Positions 1-8,619 of a stretch of 64,000 nucleotides of DNA are shown here, piece after piece. Position numbers and translations under genes: made by a program. Source of the stretch: an uncultured Dehalococcoidia bacterium (lineage in GTDB: Bacteria; Chloroflexota; Dehalococcoidia; Lucifugimonadales; UBA3495); contig CATQHB010000002.1 of NCBI GenBank assembly GCA_958295765.1, positions 1,562,091 through 1,626,090 of the forward strand. The letters run 5' to 3'. The notes beneath the pieces were generated by a model that saw only the letters and a program-made list of their open reading frames with translations, did no database searches and was not told the DNA's origin. Within the stretch, counting starts at the first letter, position 1, and every line of letters starts with the position of its first letter.

Positions 1-990
1 CCCTGGGATCTGGAACGCAATCCGGGCACCTCCAGCACCGGCTCCGGCGCGGCCACCGCCGGATTTCTCTGCGCCACTTCCCTGGGCGAGGATACCGGAG
101 GCTCCATTCGCGGGCCGGCCGCCAACTGCGGGCTGGTCGGTTTGCGGCCCTCCTGGGGGCGGGTTAGCCGCTACGGAGTGGACGGGGCCTGCTGGTCCAT
201 TGACACCATCGGCCCCATTTCCCGCAGCGTCGCCGACTGCGCCGCCACCATCGGCGCCATCGCCGGTTACGATGCCAACGACCCCTACACCCGGCCAGCG
301 CCGACGCCCGACTACCGCCAGGCCCTGACCGGCGATATTCGCGGGCTGAAAGTGGGGCTGGTTACCGAACTGATGGACTCCGGCCTGGGGCTGGACGACC
401 TTACCCGGGCAGCGGTCGCCGCCGCCTCCCAAACCCTGGCCGACCTGGGCGCCGAGGTACGGGACATTTCCCTGCCCCTGGCCGGGCAAACCGGCGTCAT
501 CGTCCGCACCATAACCCACACCGAGCGGGTGAGCCTGCGCCCGGAATGGCTCCGGGAACGGCCTCAGGATTACCACGTCAATACCCGCATCGCCTTTATG
601 ACCGGCAACCTCATTCCTGGGCAGGTTTACTACAAGGCGCAAAAGCTGCGGGCGATAGTACGGCAGCAAGTCCTGGCCGCCCTGCAAGAGGTGGATGTCC
701 TCATCCAACCCACTTCCGCCGGCCCGGCGGGGAAGCTGGACTTTACTACCGGGGTTGCCAGCAAGGAAGCGGCGGCTCAAGCCCTGGTTGAAGGCAGTTT
801 CCGCGGCCCCTACAGCCTCAGCGGCGTCCCGGCCCTTTCCATCCCCTGCGGCTTTACCGACCCCGGCGCCGGCGGCCTGCCCCTGGCCTTGCAGATTGCC
901 GGCCGCCCCTTCGCCGAAGCCACGGTGCTGAACGCGGCCTACGCCTACGAACAGGCCACGCCCTGGCACAACCGCCGCCCGCCGGTTTAA
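1..990 (+). CDS. Amidase (amidase signature family), 5' truncated by window edge
   Basis: The reading frame is open from base 1, so the N-terminus lies outside the window; 329 codons are present. Hydrolyses an amide bond; the substrate cannot be told. The amidase signature is visible before the first in-frame start codon: a Gly/Ser-rich stretch GTSSTGSGAATAG (residues 9-21 of this fragment) followed by GEDTGGSIRGPAA, which carry the two serines of the Ser-cisSer-Lys triad; the Lys would be upstream, off the window. The C-terminus is complete (ALQIAGRPFAEATVL, typical of GatA-like amidases) and ends in TAA. GatA itself is possible, but the loop sequences look more like the broad-specificity amidases common in scavenging bacteria, and no gatB or gatC is adjacent. 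A TTG at 142 is internal and should not be taken as the start. Confidence 0.9.
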   Translation, partial: PWDLERNPGTSSTGSGAATAGFLCATSLGEDTGGSIRGPAANCGLVGLRPSWGRVSRYGVDGACWSIDTIGPISRSVADCAATIGAIAGYDANDPYTRPAPTPDYRQALTGDIRGLKVGLVTELMDSGLGLDDLTRAAVAAASQTLADLGAEVRDISLPLAGQTGVIVRTITHTERVSLRPEWLRERPQDYHVNTRIAFMTGNLIPGQVYYKAQKLRAIVRQQVLAALQEVDVLIQPTSAGPAGKLDFTTGVASKEAAAQALVEGSFRGPYSLSGVPALSIPCGFTDPGAGGLPLALQIAGRPFAEATVLNAAYAYEQATPWHNRRPPV

Positions 991-1073
991 GTTCGGGACT
1001 TGCCGGCCGGGTGGAGACCCCTCCAAGTCCGGCAAACTTGGCAATCGTCCTTAATCTGACAAAAAGGAGACTT

Positions 1074-1382
1074 ATGATGACCCTACCCAACCCGGGAGCC
1101 TGGCAAGCCAAAATGGAGCGGAACTCTCCTGAGCTTTACAAGGAAATAATGGACGTGCGGAACAACGTCCTGACCGAGGGCGCCCTGCCCCTCAAAGTCA
1201 AGGTGTTGATGACTATGCTGTGCGATGCCCTGCTTTCTCACCCGGAGGGAGTCGCCAACATCGCCAACCGGGCGCGGGCCGTCGGCGCCACCGAGGAGGA
1301 AATCGCCGAAACGGTAGGCGTCGCCTTCGTCATGGGCGGCACCGCCGCCCTGGTAACCGCCTGCAACGCCTTTAATGACTAA
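1074..1382 (+). CDS. Carboxymuconolactone decarboxylase (CMD/AhpD-like) family protein
   Basis: Small protein (about 102 aa) with the CMD fold pattern: a helical N-terminus, then LCDALLSHPEGVANIANRA and GATEEEIAETVGVAFVMGG, the helix-turn-helix typical of CMD/AhpD-like subunits. AhpD enzymes have a CxxC pair; here only one Cys (in MLCDAL) is in the region, so peroxidase activity is doubtful and a decarboxylase-like or unknown role is more likely. Two adjacent ATGs (1074 and 1077) follow AAGGAGA at 1064-1070; 1077 has the better spacing. It lies 83 bp after the amidase on the same strand and may be co-transcribed with it. Confidence 0.75.
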   Translation: MMTLPNPGAWQAKMERNSPELYKEIMDVRNNVLTEGALPLKVKVLMTMLCDALLSHPEGVANIANRARAVGATEEEIAETVGVAFVMGGTAALVTACNAFND

Positions 1383-1411
1383 AGGTTAGAACCGGCGATT
1401 AGCCGCTTATC

Positions 1412-1437
1412 GGTAGGGGCGGGTTTGTAACCCGCCC
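1412..1437. repeat. GC hairpin repeat (family C), single unit
   Basis: Short perfect palindrome: GGGGCGGGTT, 2-3 nt loop, AACCCGCCC. The same unit recurs at 12582, 12675, 18771, 34321, 34415, 58854 and 63363, always between genes. It could act as a bidirectional transcription stop after the CMD gene, but no T-run follows. Confidence 0.7.
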
Positions 1438-1514
1438 GGGCTTGGATGCGGGAATGTGCACGTTGCCAATATCGCTGTCCAGGGCAATTGAGTCTTAACC
1501 GGCAACCCAAGCAA

Positions 1515-1612
1515 CCGTCGTTCCGGCAAAAGCCGGAACCCAGAACACTCGGTAGCCGGCTATCTCTTTCCCGTGAGGATTTCCTGGGTTCCGGCTTTCG
1601 CCGGAACGACGG
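1515..1612. repeat. 98-bp inverted-repeat element (family A), copy 1
   Basis: Terminal inverted repeats of roughly 28 bp, starting CCGTCGTTCCGG and ending CCGGAACGACGG, flank a conserved centre containing CTCGGTAGCCGGC. This copy is slightly diverged (CAAAAG where others have CGAAAG). The flank GCGATTGCCC at about 1635 matches the wider inverted arms of other copies. MITE-like, non-coding. Confidence 0.85.
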
Positions 1613-1752
1613 GTATTTATGCGACGGGTTTGCTGCGATTGCCCTGTACCACCGTCCCCCTGCGTTGACGGCAATGGGCCGCCCGCTTACACTTGGGGGC
1701 ATTAGCCCAAGAACGAATTGGCCCTTGGCGGGCCGCCGGGAGGCATTGGATT

Positions 1753-3381
1753 ATGGTAACTGCCGGATTGTCCCGAAGTTTGGTTTACGGACGGCGGGGA
1801 ATGGTCTGCTCTAACTCGCCCCTGGCGGCCACCGCCGGAATCCAGGTGATGCAGGCCGGCGGCAACGCTTTTGACGCCGCCCTGGCGGTGGCGGCTACCG
1901 AGGCGGTTACGCTGATTCCCCTGTGCGGAATGGGCGGCGATTCCTTTGTGCTGCTCTACGAAGCGGCCACCGGCCAGGTAACCGGGGTGAACAGCAGCGG
2001 CGTTGCCGCCACCGGCGCCACCGCCGATTACTACCATGCCAAAGGCTACCGGACGATGCCCCTGGAAGGCCCTCATTCCATCTCCGTCCCCGGCGAGGTA
2101 GCCGCCTGGGAGGAGATACACCGCCGCTTTTGCACCAAGCCGCTGCCCCAACTGCTGGACACTGCTATCGGCTACGCCGAAGCGGGATTCCCCGTCTCCC
2201 CCGGCATCGGACGCAGCCTGGAACACGGCGTAGGCAAGCTGTCCCAATTCCCGGCCAGCGCCGCCATTTACCGGCCCGGCGGCAACGTCAAGGCCGAGGG
2301 GGATACGTTAGCCAACCCCGACCTGGCAAACAGCCTGCGGGCAGTGGCCCAAAGCGGCGCCGCCGAGTTCTACCAGGGCGGTCTGGCCCGGCAGATGGTT
2401 AAGGAATTGGGCAAAGCCGGCGGGCTGTTCACCGAGTCGGATTTTGCCGGGCACCGGGCCGAGGTGTACGAACCGATTGCCACCACCTACCGGGACCACC
2501 TGGTTTACCAGACCCGGCCCCCCTCTCAGGGTTTCCTGCTGCTGGAGATGCTGAACCTGGTCGAGGGGTTCGACCTGGCCGCCCTGGGCCAGAACCGCGC
2601 CCCGTCCATCCACCTGATGGCAGAAGCCAAGAAAATCGCCTACGCCGACCGCAACCGGCTGGCCGGCGACCCCAAGTTTATCGAGTGGCCCCTGGACGAG
2701 TTGATTGGCAAGGACTACGCCCACCGCCGCCGCCCGGAAATCGACCCCAACCGGGCCGCCGACCCAGCCTTTGCCCTATCGCCCGCCGACGGCGACGGCA
2801 ACACCACCTACTTCTGCGTTGCCGATGGCGCCGGCAACTGCGTCTCCTGGATTCACAGTCTTTCCAACGCCTTCGGTTCCGGGTTCGTGGCCGCCGGCAC
2901 CGGCGTCCTGTTCAACAACCGGGCCGGCCGGGGTTTCAGCCTGGCGCCGGGCCATCCCAACGTGATTGAACCCGGCAAGCGGACGATGCACACCCTGAAC
3001 TGCTACCTGACTTTGCAGGACGGGCAGCCGGCCATTATCGGCGGTACGCCCGGCGGCGACTTTCAGGTTCAGTGCGGCCTGCAAATCCTGACCAACCTGA
3101 TTGATTACGGGATGAACCCCCAGGATGCGGTGGAGGCGCCCCGGTGGTGGAGTTTCCCCGGCACCGACCCGGCCAGCCTGGAAACGCCGTTAGAGTTGCG
3201 GGTGGAGGCCGGGATGCCGGCCGCAGTAGTAAAGGAGTTGGAGGCCCTGGGCCATCGGGTAGCCCCCCGACGCCCCGGCATCAATGACGGCAAGGTGCAG
3301 TTAATTATCCGCGACCGGCAAACCGGCACGCTGAAAGGCGCCTCCGACCCCCGGGGCGACGGTCAGGCCGCCGCCTGGTAG
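1753..3381 (+). CDS. Gamma-glutamyltransferase / glutathione hydrolase family
   Basis: 542 aa, the usual length for the family. Cleaves gamma-glutamyl bonds (glutathione and conjugates) after autoprocessing into two subunits. The predicted nucleophile is Thr351, first Thr of NTTYFCVAD, which becomes the N-terminus of the small subunit; downstream are the family motifs GSGFVAAGTGVLFNNR, GKRTMHTLNCYL and GGTPGGDFQVQ, and the N-terminal half has CSNSPLAATAG and QAGGNAFDAA. The ATG at 1753 follows GGGAGG (1738-1743) by 9 nt. No signal peptide is visible, unlike secreted E. coli GGT, so it probably acts in the cytoplasm. Some relatives act on other gamma-glutamyl or acyl substrates, so the exact substrate is open. 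Confidence 0.9.
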   Translation: MVTAGLSRSLVYGRRGMVCSNSPLAATAGIQVMQAGGNAFDAALAVAATEAVTLIPLCGMGGDSFVLLYEAATGQVTGVNSSGVAATGATADYYHAKGYRTMPLEGPHSISVPGEVAAWEEIHRRFCTKPLPQLLDTAIGYAEAGFPVSPGIGRSLEHGVGKLSQFPASAAIYRPGGNVKAEGDTLANPDLANSLRAVAQSGAAEFYQGGLARQMVKELGKAGGLFTESDFAGHRAEVYEPIATTYRDHLVYQTRPPSQGFLLLEMLNLVEGFDLAALGQNRAPSIHLMAEAKKIAYADRNRLAGDPKFIEWPLDELIGKDYAHRRRPEIDPNRAADPAFALSPADGDGNTTYFCVADGAGNCVSWIHSLSNAFGSGFVAAGTGVLFNNRAGRGFSLAPGHPNVIEPGKRTMHTLNCYLTLQDGQPAIIGGTPGGDFQVQCGLQILTNLIDYGMNPQDAVEAPRWWSFPGTDPASLETPLELRVEAGMPAAVVKELEALGHRVAPRRPGINDGKVQLIIRDRQTGTLKGASDPRGDGQAAAW

Positions 3382-3397
3382 GAAGGGAAATAGCCAC

Positions 3398-4189
3398 CTA
3401 GGAACGGGGCATAAAAAACTCCCGTTCCCGGTCATCAAAGCCCTGTAGTCTCTCCGGTGAAATGCCTGGGTGTTCCAAAGCCGCCCGGACGATGCGCCGG
3501 TTAAAGACGCTGGTGCTTGCCGAGTTGATGTATTCGGCCACCGGCGTCCACAGGCAGTCCTCGATTTCCTCATCCTGCATCGTAATTTCCCGGCTCAAGG
3601 GACTCAGGCGGCAGACGAAGTAGATGTCGGATTTTCCGTAGCGGTAGCCGTGCCAGTGGCGAAAGCAGGCCAGAGACTCAAACCTGGTATGGACGCCGGT
3701 TTCTTCCAGCACCTCCCGGATGACCGCATCTGCCAGGTGTTCACCGGGCTGCACCGCCCCGCCGGGCAGCTTGTAAAAGGGCGGCTGGCCGGGGTTGCGG
3801 TGGCGTTCACAGACCACCAGCAACTCCTCATCCTCGTTCAGCACCACGCCGCCCACGCCGATGTAATGAGTGGCATAAGGCGGCAAGTAAGTCCCCGGCT
3901 CCAGTTCGGCGGTCAGCATCAGGTATTCTCCGCCTTCCATCCCGGGGGAGTGCAGGTCGGTATGTTGGCCGGAATGATGGAAGTTAAACCCGGCCGCCAC
4001 CGCCACCGGAATCAGGGCTGACAACCCGATGGGGATTTCCAGCCAGACGGCGCGGTAACCCCCTTCCTTCCAGGTGGTCAGGGAATGGGCCAGACGCTCC
4101 CGGAACTCTCCGGGGTCGGCCGGCAGGGCCGCGGGATTGAGGACAATACCGCCAAAGGGGTTAGTCGTGGCTTCCAGCAATTCAGGCAT
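3398..4189 (-). CDS. Nudix hydrolase with NUDT6-like N-terminal domain
   Basis: 263 aa. A complete Nudix box (GGAVQPGEHLADAVIREV, then LEETGV) matches Gx5Ex7REUxEExGU and lies at about residues 145-168, so it hydrolyses a nucleoside diphosphate linked to another moiety. The N-terminal ~95 residues (FRERLAHSLTTWKEGGYRAV, LEIPIGLSALIPVAV, GFNFHHS, YLML) resemble the pre-Nudix domain of eukaryotic NUDT6/GFG and plant Nudix proteins, an uncommon architecture in bacteria. ATG at 4189 is preceded by GGTGGAT; a GTG 48 bp upstream is possible but less likely. The substrate cannot be predicted. Confidence 0.88.
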   Translation of the reverse strand: MPELLEATTNPFGGIVLNPAALPADPGEFRERLAHSLTTWKEGGYRAVWLEIPIGLSALIPVAVAAGFNFHHSGQHTDLHSPGMEGGEYLMLTAELEPGTYLPPYATHYIGVGGVVLNEDEELLVVCERHRNPGQPPFYKLPGGAVQPGEHLADAVIREVLEETGVHTRFESLACFRHWHGYRYGKSDIYFVCRLSPLSREITMQDEEIEDCLWTPVAEYINSASTSVFNRRIVRAALEHPGISPERLQGFDDREREFFMPRS

Positions 4190-4319
4190 AGACGATCCAC
4201 CGGAAAAGTGCGCTTTGAGTTTTTCGGAGTATAGCACACACCGGGCGATCGCAATTTGATCCGGGCCGAGTCCAATGGGCTAAATTGACTGCTGGTGTCG
4301 GTTAGCCAGACTCCGTTGC

Positions 4320-5045
4320 TTAACTATACTCCAGAGACATCCTTAGCTCAGTACAATTTGGCCCCAGGGTTAGCGCCACATTCGTTACCACGGCCAGCAC
4401 CCACCCGGCGGCGGACGGGCCATCGGGGAGGGCGACTTTCAGGCCAACATCCGGCGTGGGGGCAATCCGTAATCTAGGCATTTCGGGCGGGGCGTCCCAC
4501 CCGGCTCCCGGCTCTACTGCATCGAACCGGAAAAGGCCGGTATTCTGCCATTGCAATCGGGAAACAATATCGGGACCAGCATCCGGCGCTCCGTACACCA
4601 GGACTTTCGAGCTTCGGGACGGAGGGCCGAACCAGCTGAGGGTCAAGACCAAGTCTGCCGCATCTCCCGCATGATCGACCTGGCAGGGTTCCAAATACAC
4701 TGCCGTTATCCGGTAGCCGGACAACTCCACTTCGCCAAAGTAGCGCAGGGAGTTGTCCAGGTTATCTATTAGAGCGGGCAGGGTCGTCGCCAGCGGGACC
4801 CCGGCCTCAAGTCCCACCTGGGCCGTTCCGATTCGGGGTGCCTCACTCTCCGTGGCGAGTTCAGCTTCATTCATACCCCAGAGTCCCGTTTGGCGCATAG
4901 GGGGGCGGCGCAGCGACCAATCCCATCCCATAAGCACAGCACGTGCCAGGAAGACGCTGTAAAGGTCTTCCTCATCCGGGTATCCACCGGTAAGGAATCG
5001 CCCAAAAGCCTCAAGGAAAACCGTACTACGCATCATTAGGCTCAT
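4320..5045 (-). CDS. Hypothetical protein, 241 aa
   Basis: I do not recognise this family. The ATG at 5045 has a clean AAAGGAG six bases upstream, so it is very probably a real gene. The N-terminus (FLEAFGRFLTGGYPDEEDLY) is helical and acidic; the rest alternates short beta-like stretches (VELSGYRITAVYLEPC, DLVLTLSWFG, VLVYGAPDAG, WVLAVVTNVALTLG), suggesting a beta-sandwich. No signal peptide or membrane segment. It lies alone between the Nudix gene (130 bp gap) and a family A repeat. Nothing in the sequence gives a function. Confidence 0.6.
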   Translation of the reverse strand: MSLMMRSTVFLEAFGRFLTGGYPDEEDLYSVFLARAVLMGWDWSLRRPPMRQTGLWGMNEAELATESEAPRIGTAQVGLEAGVPLATTLPALIDNLDNSLRYFGEVELSGYRITAVYLEPCQVDHAGDAADLVLTLSWFGPPSRSSKVLVYGAPDAGPDIVSRLQWQNTGLFRFDAVEPGAGWDAPPEMPRLRIAPTPDVGLKVALPDGPSAAGWVLAVVTNVALTLGPNCTELRMSLEYS

Positions 5046-5122
5046 ATGCTCTCCTTTACCTGTCCCCGTTTTCAGGGCAATCGCATCTTATCTATCTATT
5101 CTATCTATGGCAACCCAGGCAA

Positions 5123-5220
5123 CCGTCGTTCCGGCGAAAGCCGGAATCCAGGAAATCCTCCCGGAAAAGAGCGGGCCGGCTACCGAGGGTTCTGGATTCC
5201 GGCTTTCGCCGGAACGACGG
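5123..5220. repeat. 98-bp inverted-repeat element (family A), copy 2
   Basis: Near-consensus copy: CCGTCGTTCCGGCGAAAGCC at the left and its inverse at the right, with the wider right flank GGGTTTATGAGGCGATTGCC continuing to about 5240. Fills the gap between the divergently transcribed hypothetical gene and the MBL-fold gene. Confidence 0.88.
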
Positions 5221-5314
5221 GTTTATGAGGCGATTGCCTTAATCCTCCGCCATTTGACACCCACCCCATTCCTTCCTAGACTACCGGGCAAAGGAATGTT
5301 AAGGAGGTGCGCCT

Positions 5315-6160
5315 ATGACCAGCGCAAGTTACGACACCGGGGTTATCCAGACCGCAGCCCAGGCTTATGCCTTTATCCAGCCCAACGGGGCCACCAACGC
5401 CGGCTTTATCGTCAGCGAGGAGGGAGTGCTGGTCATTGACTCCCTGATGACGCCCGCTCTGGCGACCCGTCTCCTGTCGGAGATTCGCCGGGTCAGCAAG
5501 GCCCCGATTCGCTACCTGGTGGATACCCACTATCACGGCGACCACGTATTCGGGAATCAGTATTTTGTGCCGGCCCCGATTATCGGCCACGTCAACTGCC
5601 GGCAGGAGCTAATCGAAAAGTTTGACGCCAATATGAACCGCTATACCAGCGGACGCCCGGAGTTGATTCCCGAACTGGAGCAAATCAGGATGACCCTGCC
5701 CGACGTTACCTTTGAGGACCGAATGAATATCCGATTGGGCGACCGGGAGATAAACCTCATCTACCTGGGCCGCGCCCACAGCGCCGGGGACATCCTGCTA
5801 CACCTGCCCCAGGAGGGCCTGCTCTACGCCGGGGACATCGCCTTTCACCGGATTTTGCCGGCCTTCCCCGACGGCCACATCACCAAGTGGCTGGACGTGA
5901 TGGAGGAAACCCGAAAGCTGGACTTTGACACCATTGTCCCCGGCCACGGGCCGGTGGGAACCAAGCGGGAGTTTGATGAGGCCAAGGAGTTAATGGCCCA
6001 CCTGCACGGTGAAATTCGCCGGGGATTCGACCAGGGCCAAAGCGAGGAGGAAACGGCGCAAGGGGTTGACCTGGGCAAGTTCACCAGCTACCTGGGCCAG
6101 GAACGGATTGGGCAGATTACCCAGATGGCTTACCGGGCCTACCGGGGAGACCTGGAGTAA
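5315..6160 (+). CDS. MBL-fold metallohydrolase
   Basis: 281 aa. Metallo-beta-lactamase fold with the dinuclear metal site intact: THYHGDH (His72, His74, Asp76, His77), then GRAHSAGD, YAGDIAF and VPGHGPVG provide the remaining His and Asp ligands. Closest in layout to the group of small MBL-fold hydrolases related to class B3 enzymes and PQQ-biosynthesis relay hydrolases; there is no signal peptide, so a secreted beta-lactamase is unlikely. ATG follows AAGGAGGT at 5300-5307, a strong ribosome site. Monocistronic. Substrate unknown (thioester, lactone or phosphodiester are all possible in the family). Confidence 0.85.
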   Translation: MTSASYDTGVIQTAAQAYAFIQPNGATNAGFIVSEEGVLVIDSLMTPALATRLLSEIRRVSKAPIRYLVDTHYHGDHVFGNQYFVPAPIIGHVNCRQELIEKFDANMNRYTSGRPELIPELEQIRMTLPDVTFEDRMNIRLGDREINLIYLGRAHSAGDILLHLPQEGLLYAGDIAFHRILPAFPDGHITKWLDVMEETRKLDFDTIVPGHGPVGTKREFDEAKELMAHLHGEIRRGFDQGQSEEETAQGVDLGKFTSYLGQERIGQITQMAYRAYRGDLE

Positions 6161-6185
6161 CCGCCCTGCCCCCAATTTTCCGATA

Positions 6186-6216
6186 TTGTCAACCGGGTTG
6201 TATCCGGTGTTATAAT
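6186..6216 (+). promoter_or_regulatory. Candidate sigma70-type promoter with extended -10
   Basis: TTGTCA at 6186-6191 and TATAAT at 6211-6216 with a 19-bp spacer, plus TG at 6208-6209 (TGTTATAAT). The same TGTTATAAT stands before the nuo operon at 34917. It would give a ~180-nt leader ahead of the gene at 6405. Confidence 0.45.
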
Positions 6217-6404
6217 GGGGGAACAAGGTACGGGGAGGCCGGTTAAAGGCAACTGCAATCCCGGACTGACCGGGGGCATCAGGCAAACCGTCGGTTACGC
6301 TGGTTAAATTTGGCGATTTGCTTGCCCCAGGGCAGCCGGATGTTGTATCTTAAATAGCGCATCCTTGGTTCCTGAAACATATCTACTTTGAGGAGGTTAA
6401 ACCT

Positions 6405-7271
6405 ATGATGCAGCAGACTGCAAGGACCAAAATCGAAGCCGGTGCTGTGACCTTCGTCGTCCAGCACGAGCTTTGGGATGGCAACCTGCAAGACCATGCT
6501 GACCAGGGCGTGGTCATCCTGGTGGAAGCCAACGACACCACTTTGCTGCGGTTCAACTGCTTCGACAACGAGCGCAGCTACATTTACGGGCCGGAAGGCA
6601 AGAACAAGGTCTGCCGAATGGACCCCACGGTGGACGGCAACCCCATCCGCTGGTCGGTAGGCCAGATTCGCAACAACCTGGCTGCTATGCTGACCGAGGC
6701 CGGTTATGAGGACGTCGCCAACAGCGTCGACGCCGACGCGGTCAACGCCGCGACCGGCGAGTTGGAAGCCACCGCCCGGGAGGTCTATGCCACCGGCCGC
6801 AACACCGTAAAGCACAACCGGGGCCACGACATCTTTGAGGCTGGCAACATCCGCTTCGGGCTGGAAGTCCGCAAGCAGGCCGGCGGCGACGGCGGCCTGG
6901 CGATTCACGTCCTGTCCGACCTGGCCGGCACCCCGGGCCGTTCCTACACCGAGGAAACCGAACTGCTGGCCTTTGACTGCTTCCGGGACGCCCCCCACTA
7001 CCACTATGGCCCCCGGAACAAGAATCACCGGATTTTCTGGGACCGTACCCTGGTTCCCGACCCGCTGGAATGGACCCTTGACCGGTTCAAGAACAAGGAC
7101 CTCAGGAACATGATTGCCCGGGCCGGCTACCCCGGCGTGGCCGCCGACCTGGACCAGGACCTGATTGAGTCCATTATGCCCGACCTGGAAGCCAAGGCCC
7201 GCGAGTTCCAGCCCAAGGGCGACGTGATGGTCATTGACGGCCCCGCCACCCCCAACCTGGTCGCCAGATAG
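6405..7271 (+). CDS. Hypothetical protein made of two tandem copies of an unknown ~120-aa domain
   Basis: 288 aa, family not recognised. Residues ~11-127 and ~146-268 are an internal duplication. Shared positions are LLRFNCFD / LLAFDCFR, YIYGPEGKNK / YHYGPRNKNH, PIRWSVGQIRNN / PLEWTLDRFKNK, AGYEDVANSVD / AGYPGVAADLD and LEATAREV / LEAKAREF. No signal peptide, membrane segment or catalytic motif; the conserved Cys, Tyr-x-Tyr-Gly-Pro and Trp suggest a ligand-binding or structural module. ATG (doubled, 6405/6408) follows GAGGAGGT, a strong ribosome site, and a consensus-like promoter lies upstream, so it may be well expressed. It is monocistronic. Confidence 0.75.
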   Translation: MMQQTARTKIEAGAVTFVVQHELWDGNLQDHADQGVVILVEANDTTLLRFNCFDNERSYIYGPEGKNKVCRMDPTVDGNPIRWSVGQIRNNLAAMLTEAGYEDVANSVDADAVNAATGELEATAREVYATGRNTVKHNRGHDIFEAGNIRFGLEVRKQAGGDGGLAIHVLSDLAGTPGRSYTEETELLAFDCFRDAPHYHYGPRNKNHRIFWDRTLVPDPLEWTLDRFKNKDLRNMIARAGYPGVAADLDQDLIESIMPDLEAKAREFQPKGDVMVIDGPATPNLVAR

Positions 7272-7350
7272 GCTTTCCGGTTACCCCAGTCCAATCGCCG
7301 GGTTGGCGGGTTAAGCCCGCCGACCCGGCCTCTTTTTGGGGAATTGCGCC

Positions 7351-8592
7351 GTGAGCAAGTTGAACTCGACGGGTGGATGCAGCGCCAGCGGGCCGCGCCA
7401 CCGCTGGCCCCGGTACTCTATCATCCCCGGTTTCCTTCTTTCCTGCCTGGTTGCCGCCGTATGGCTGACCGGCGGGATAGCCGGCCCTGCCGACTCCCGC
7501 TCCGGCGCTGGGGAGCCTTTCCCAACCCCGCCTTCTACCGCCACCGACGGGGCGGCGGCGATTGAGGGCATAGCGGCGTGGCTGAACAGCGAACCGCTGG
7601 CCCTGGCCGACCTGCGCGGCAAGGTGGTACTGCTGGACTTCTGGACTTACACCTGCGTCAACTGCATCCGCACCTTCGACCAACTCCGGCTCTGGCATAG
7701 CCGGTACGCCGACGCCGGGCTGGTAATCATCGGCATCCACACGCCGGAGTTTGAGTTTGAGAAAGACCCGGCCAACGTCCTCCAGGCCACCCGGAACTAC
7801 GGCATAACCTGGCCGGTGGCCCTGGACAACGATTATGTAACCTGGGACAACTACCAAAACGCCTTTTGGCCCACCAAGTACCTGATTGACGGGCAGGGGC
7901 GGGTGCGCCACCACCGAATCGGCGAGGGCGGCTACGCAAGCACCGAGGAAAAGCTGCGCCAACTGTTGCTGGAGGCCGGGGCCGACCTTTCCGACAATCC
8001 CCCTACTTCCGACACCGAGCCGGCCTTGGACGACCGGTTTCTGGCGGCGCCGGACCGGGAAATTACCCGGGAACTCTACGCCGGATATGAGCGGGGCGCC
8101 TTTGAGCTGGAGTTTTACGGTGAGGGCTACGTGGGCCAACTCGAATACTACCGGCAGGCCGGGGAGACGCTGCAACTGACCGCGCCGGAATACTTGCAGC
8201 CGAATCTAATCTACTTTCAAGGCCACTGGAGCAGCGAACCCCAGAAAGCCGGACACGCTCGGCTGACCACCGGTTTTGACGATTACATCGCCCTGGTATA
8301 TTCGGCCCGCAGCGTCAACGCCGTCCTTACCACTGAGGACGGAGCCGAGGACGGGGCGCCTTACAAAGTACGGGTTACGCTGGATGGGGAGTATCTGACC
8401 GAGGAAAACCGGGGCGCGGACGTAATTATCGGCCCGGACGGGGAAAGCTACCTGTGGGTGGCCGAGTCCCGGCTGTACCGGGTGGTGGAAACTCCCGATT
8501 ACGTCCAGCGCAAAGAGTTACGGTTAAGCGCCAACTCCGACCGGCTGGGCCTCTATGCCTTTACTTTCGGGATTTATGAAACCGGCCCCTAG
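7351..8592 (+). CDS. Membrane-anchored thioredoxin-fold protein, DipZ/TlpA-like, with C-terminal DipZ-type domain
   Basis: 413 aa. One N-terminal hydrophobic segment (about residues 20-45, GFLLSCLVAAVWLTGG) places the rest outside the membrane. A redoxin domain follows with motif WTYTCVNCIRTF (Cys102, Cys105), HTPEFEFEKDPANV and PTKYLIDGQGRVRHHRIGEG, characteristic of the DipZ/TlpA group of extracytoplasmic thiol-disulfide proteins. The C-terminal ~180 residues (about 230-413) resemble the beta-sandwich domain at the end of mycobacterial DipZ; the CcdA-like membrane domain of full DipZ is missing. GTG at 7351 is chosen because GGGGA stands about 8 nt upstream; a TTG at 7336 is the alternative. 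Its shorter paralogue at 21163-21846 has UGA in place of Cys102. Confidence 0.82.
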   Translation: MSKLNSTGGCSASGPRHRWPRYSIIPGFLLSCLVAAVWLTGGIAGPADSRSGAGEPFPTPPSTATDGAAAIEGIAAWLNSEPLALADLRGKVVLLDFWTYTCVNCIRTFDQLRLWHSRYADAGLVIIGIHTPEFEFEKDPANVLQATRNYGITWPVALDNDYVTWDNYQNAFWPTKYLIDGQGRVRHHRIGEGGYASTEEKLRQLLLEAGADLSDNPPTSDTEPALDDRFLAAPDREITRELYAGYERGAFELEFYGEGYVGQLEYYRQAGETLQLTAPEYLQPNLIYFQGHWSSEPQKAGHARLTTGFDDYIALVYSARSVNAVLTTEDGAEDGAPYKVRVTLDGEYLTEENRGADVIIGPDGESYLWVAESRLYRVVETPDYVQRKELRLSANSDRLGLYAFTFGIYETGP

Positions 8593-8604
8593 CTGGGGCC
8601 GGTT
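8580..8604. terminator. Bidirectional hairpin between converging genes
   Basis: AACCGGCCCC, loop TAGCT, GGGGCCGGTT: a perfect 10-bp stem. It includes the stop codon of the thioredoxin-like gene and lies 16 bp from the stop of the converging oppF. No U-run, so efficiency is uncertain. Confidence 0.5.
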
Positions 8605-8619
8605 CGTAATTTCTGAAGC

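Noticed and set aside
1379-1702. ORFs on both strands through 1379-1814
   Set aside because: They are translations of the family A inverted repeat (RRKPEPRKSS-like strings), which recur at every copy.
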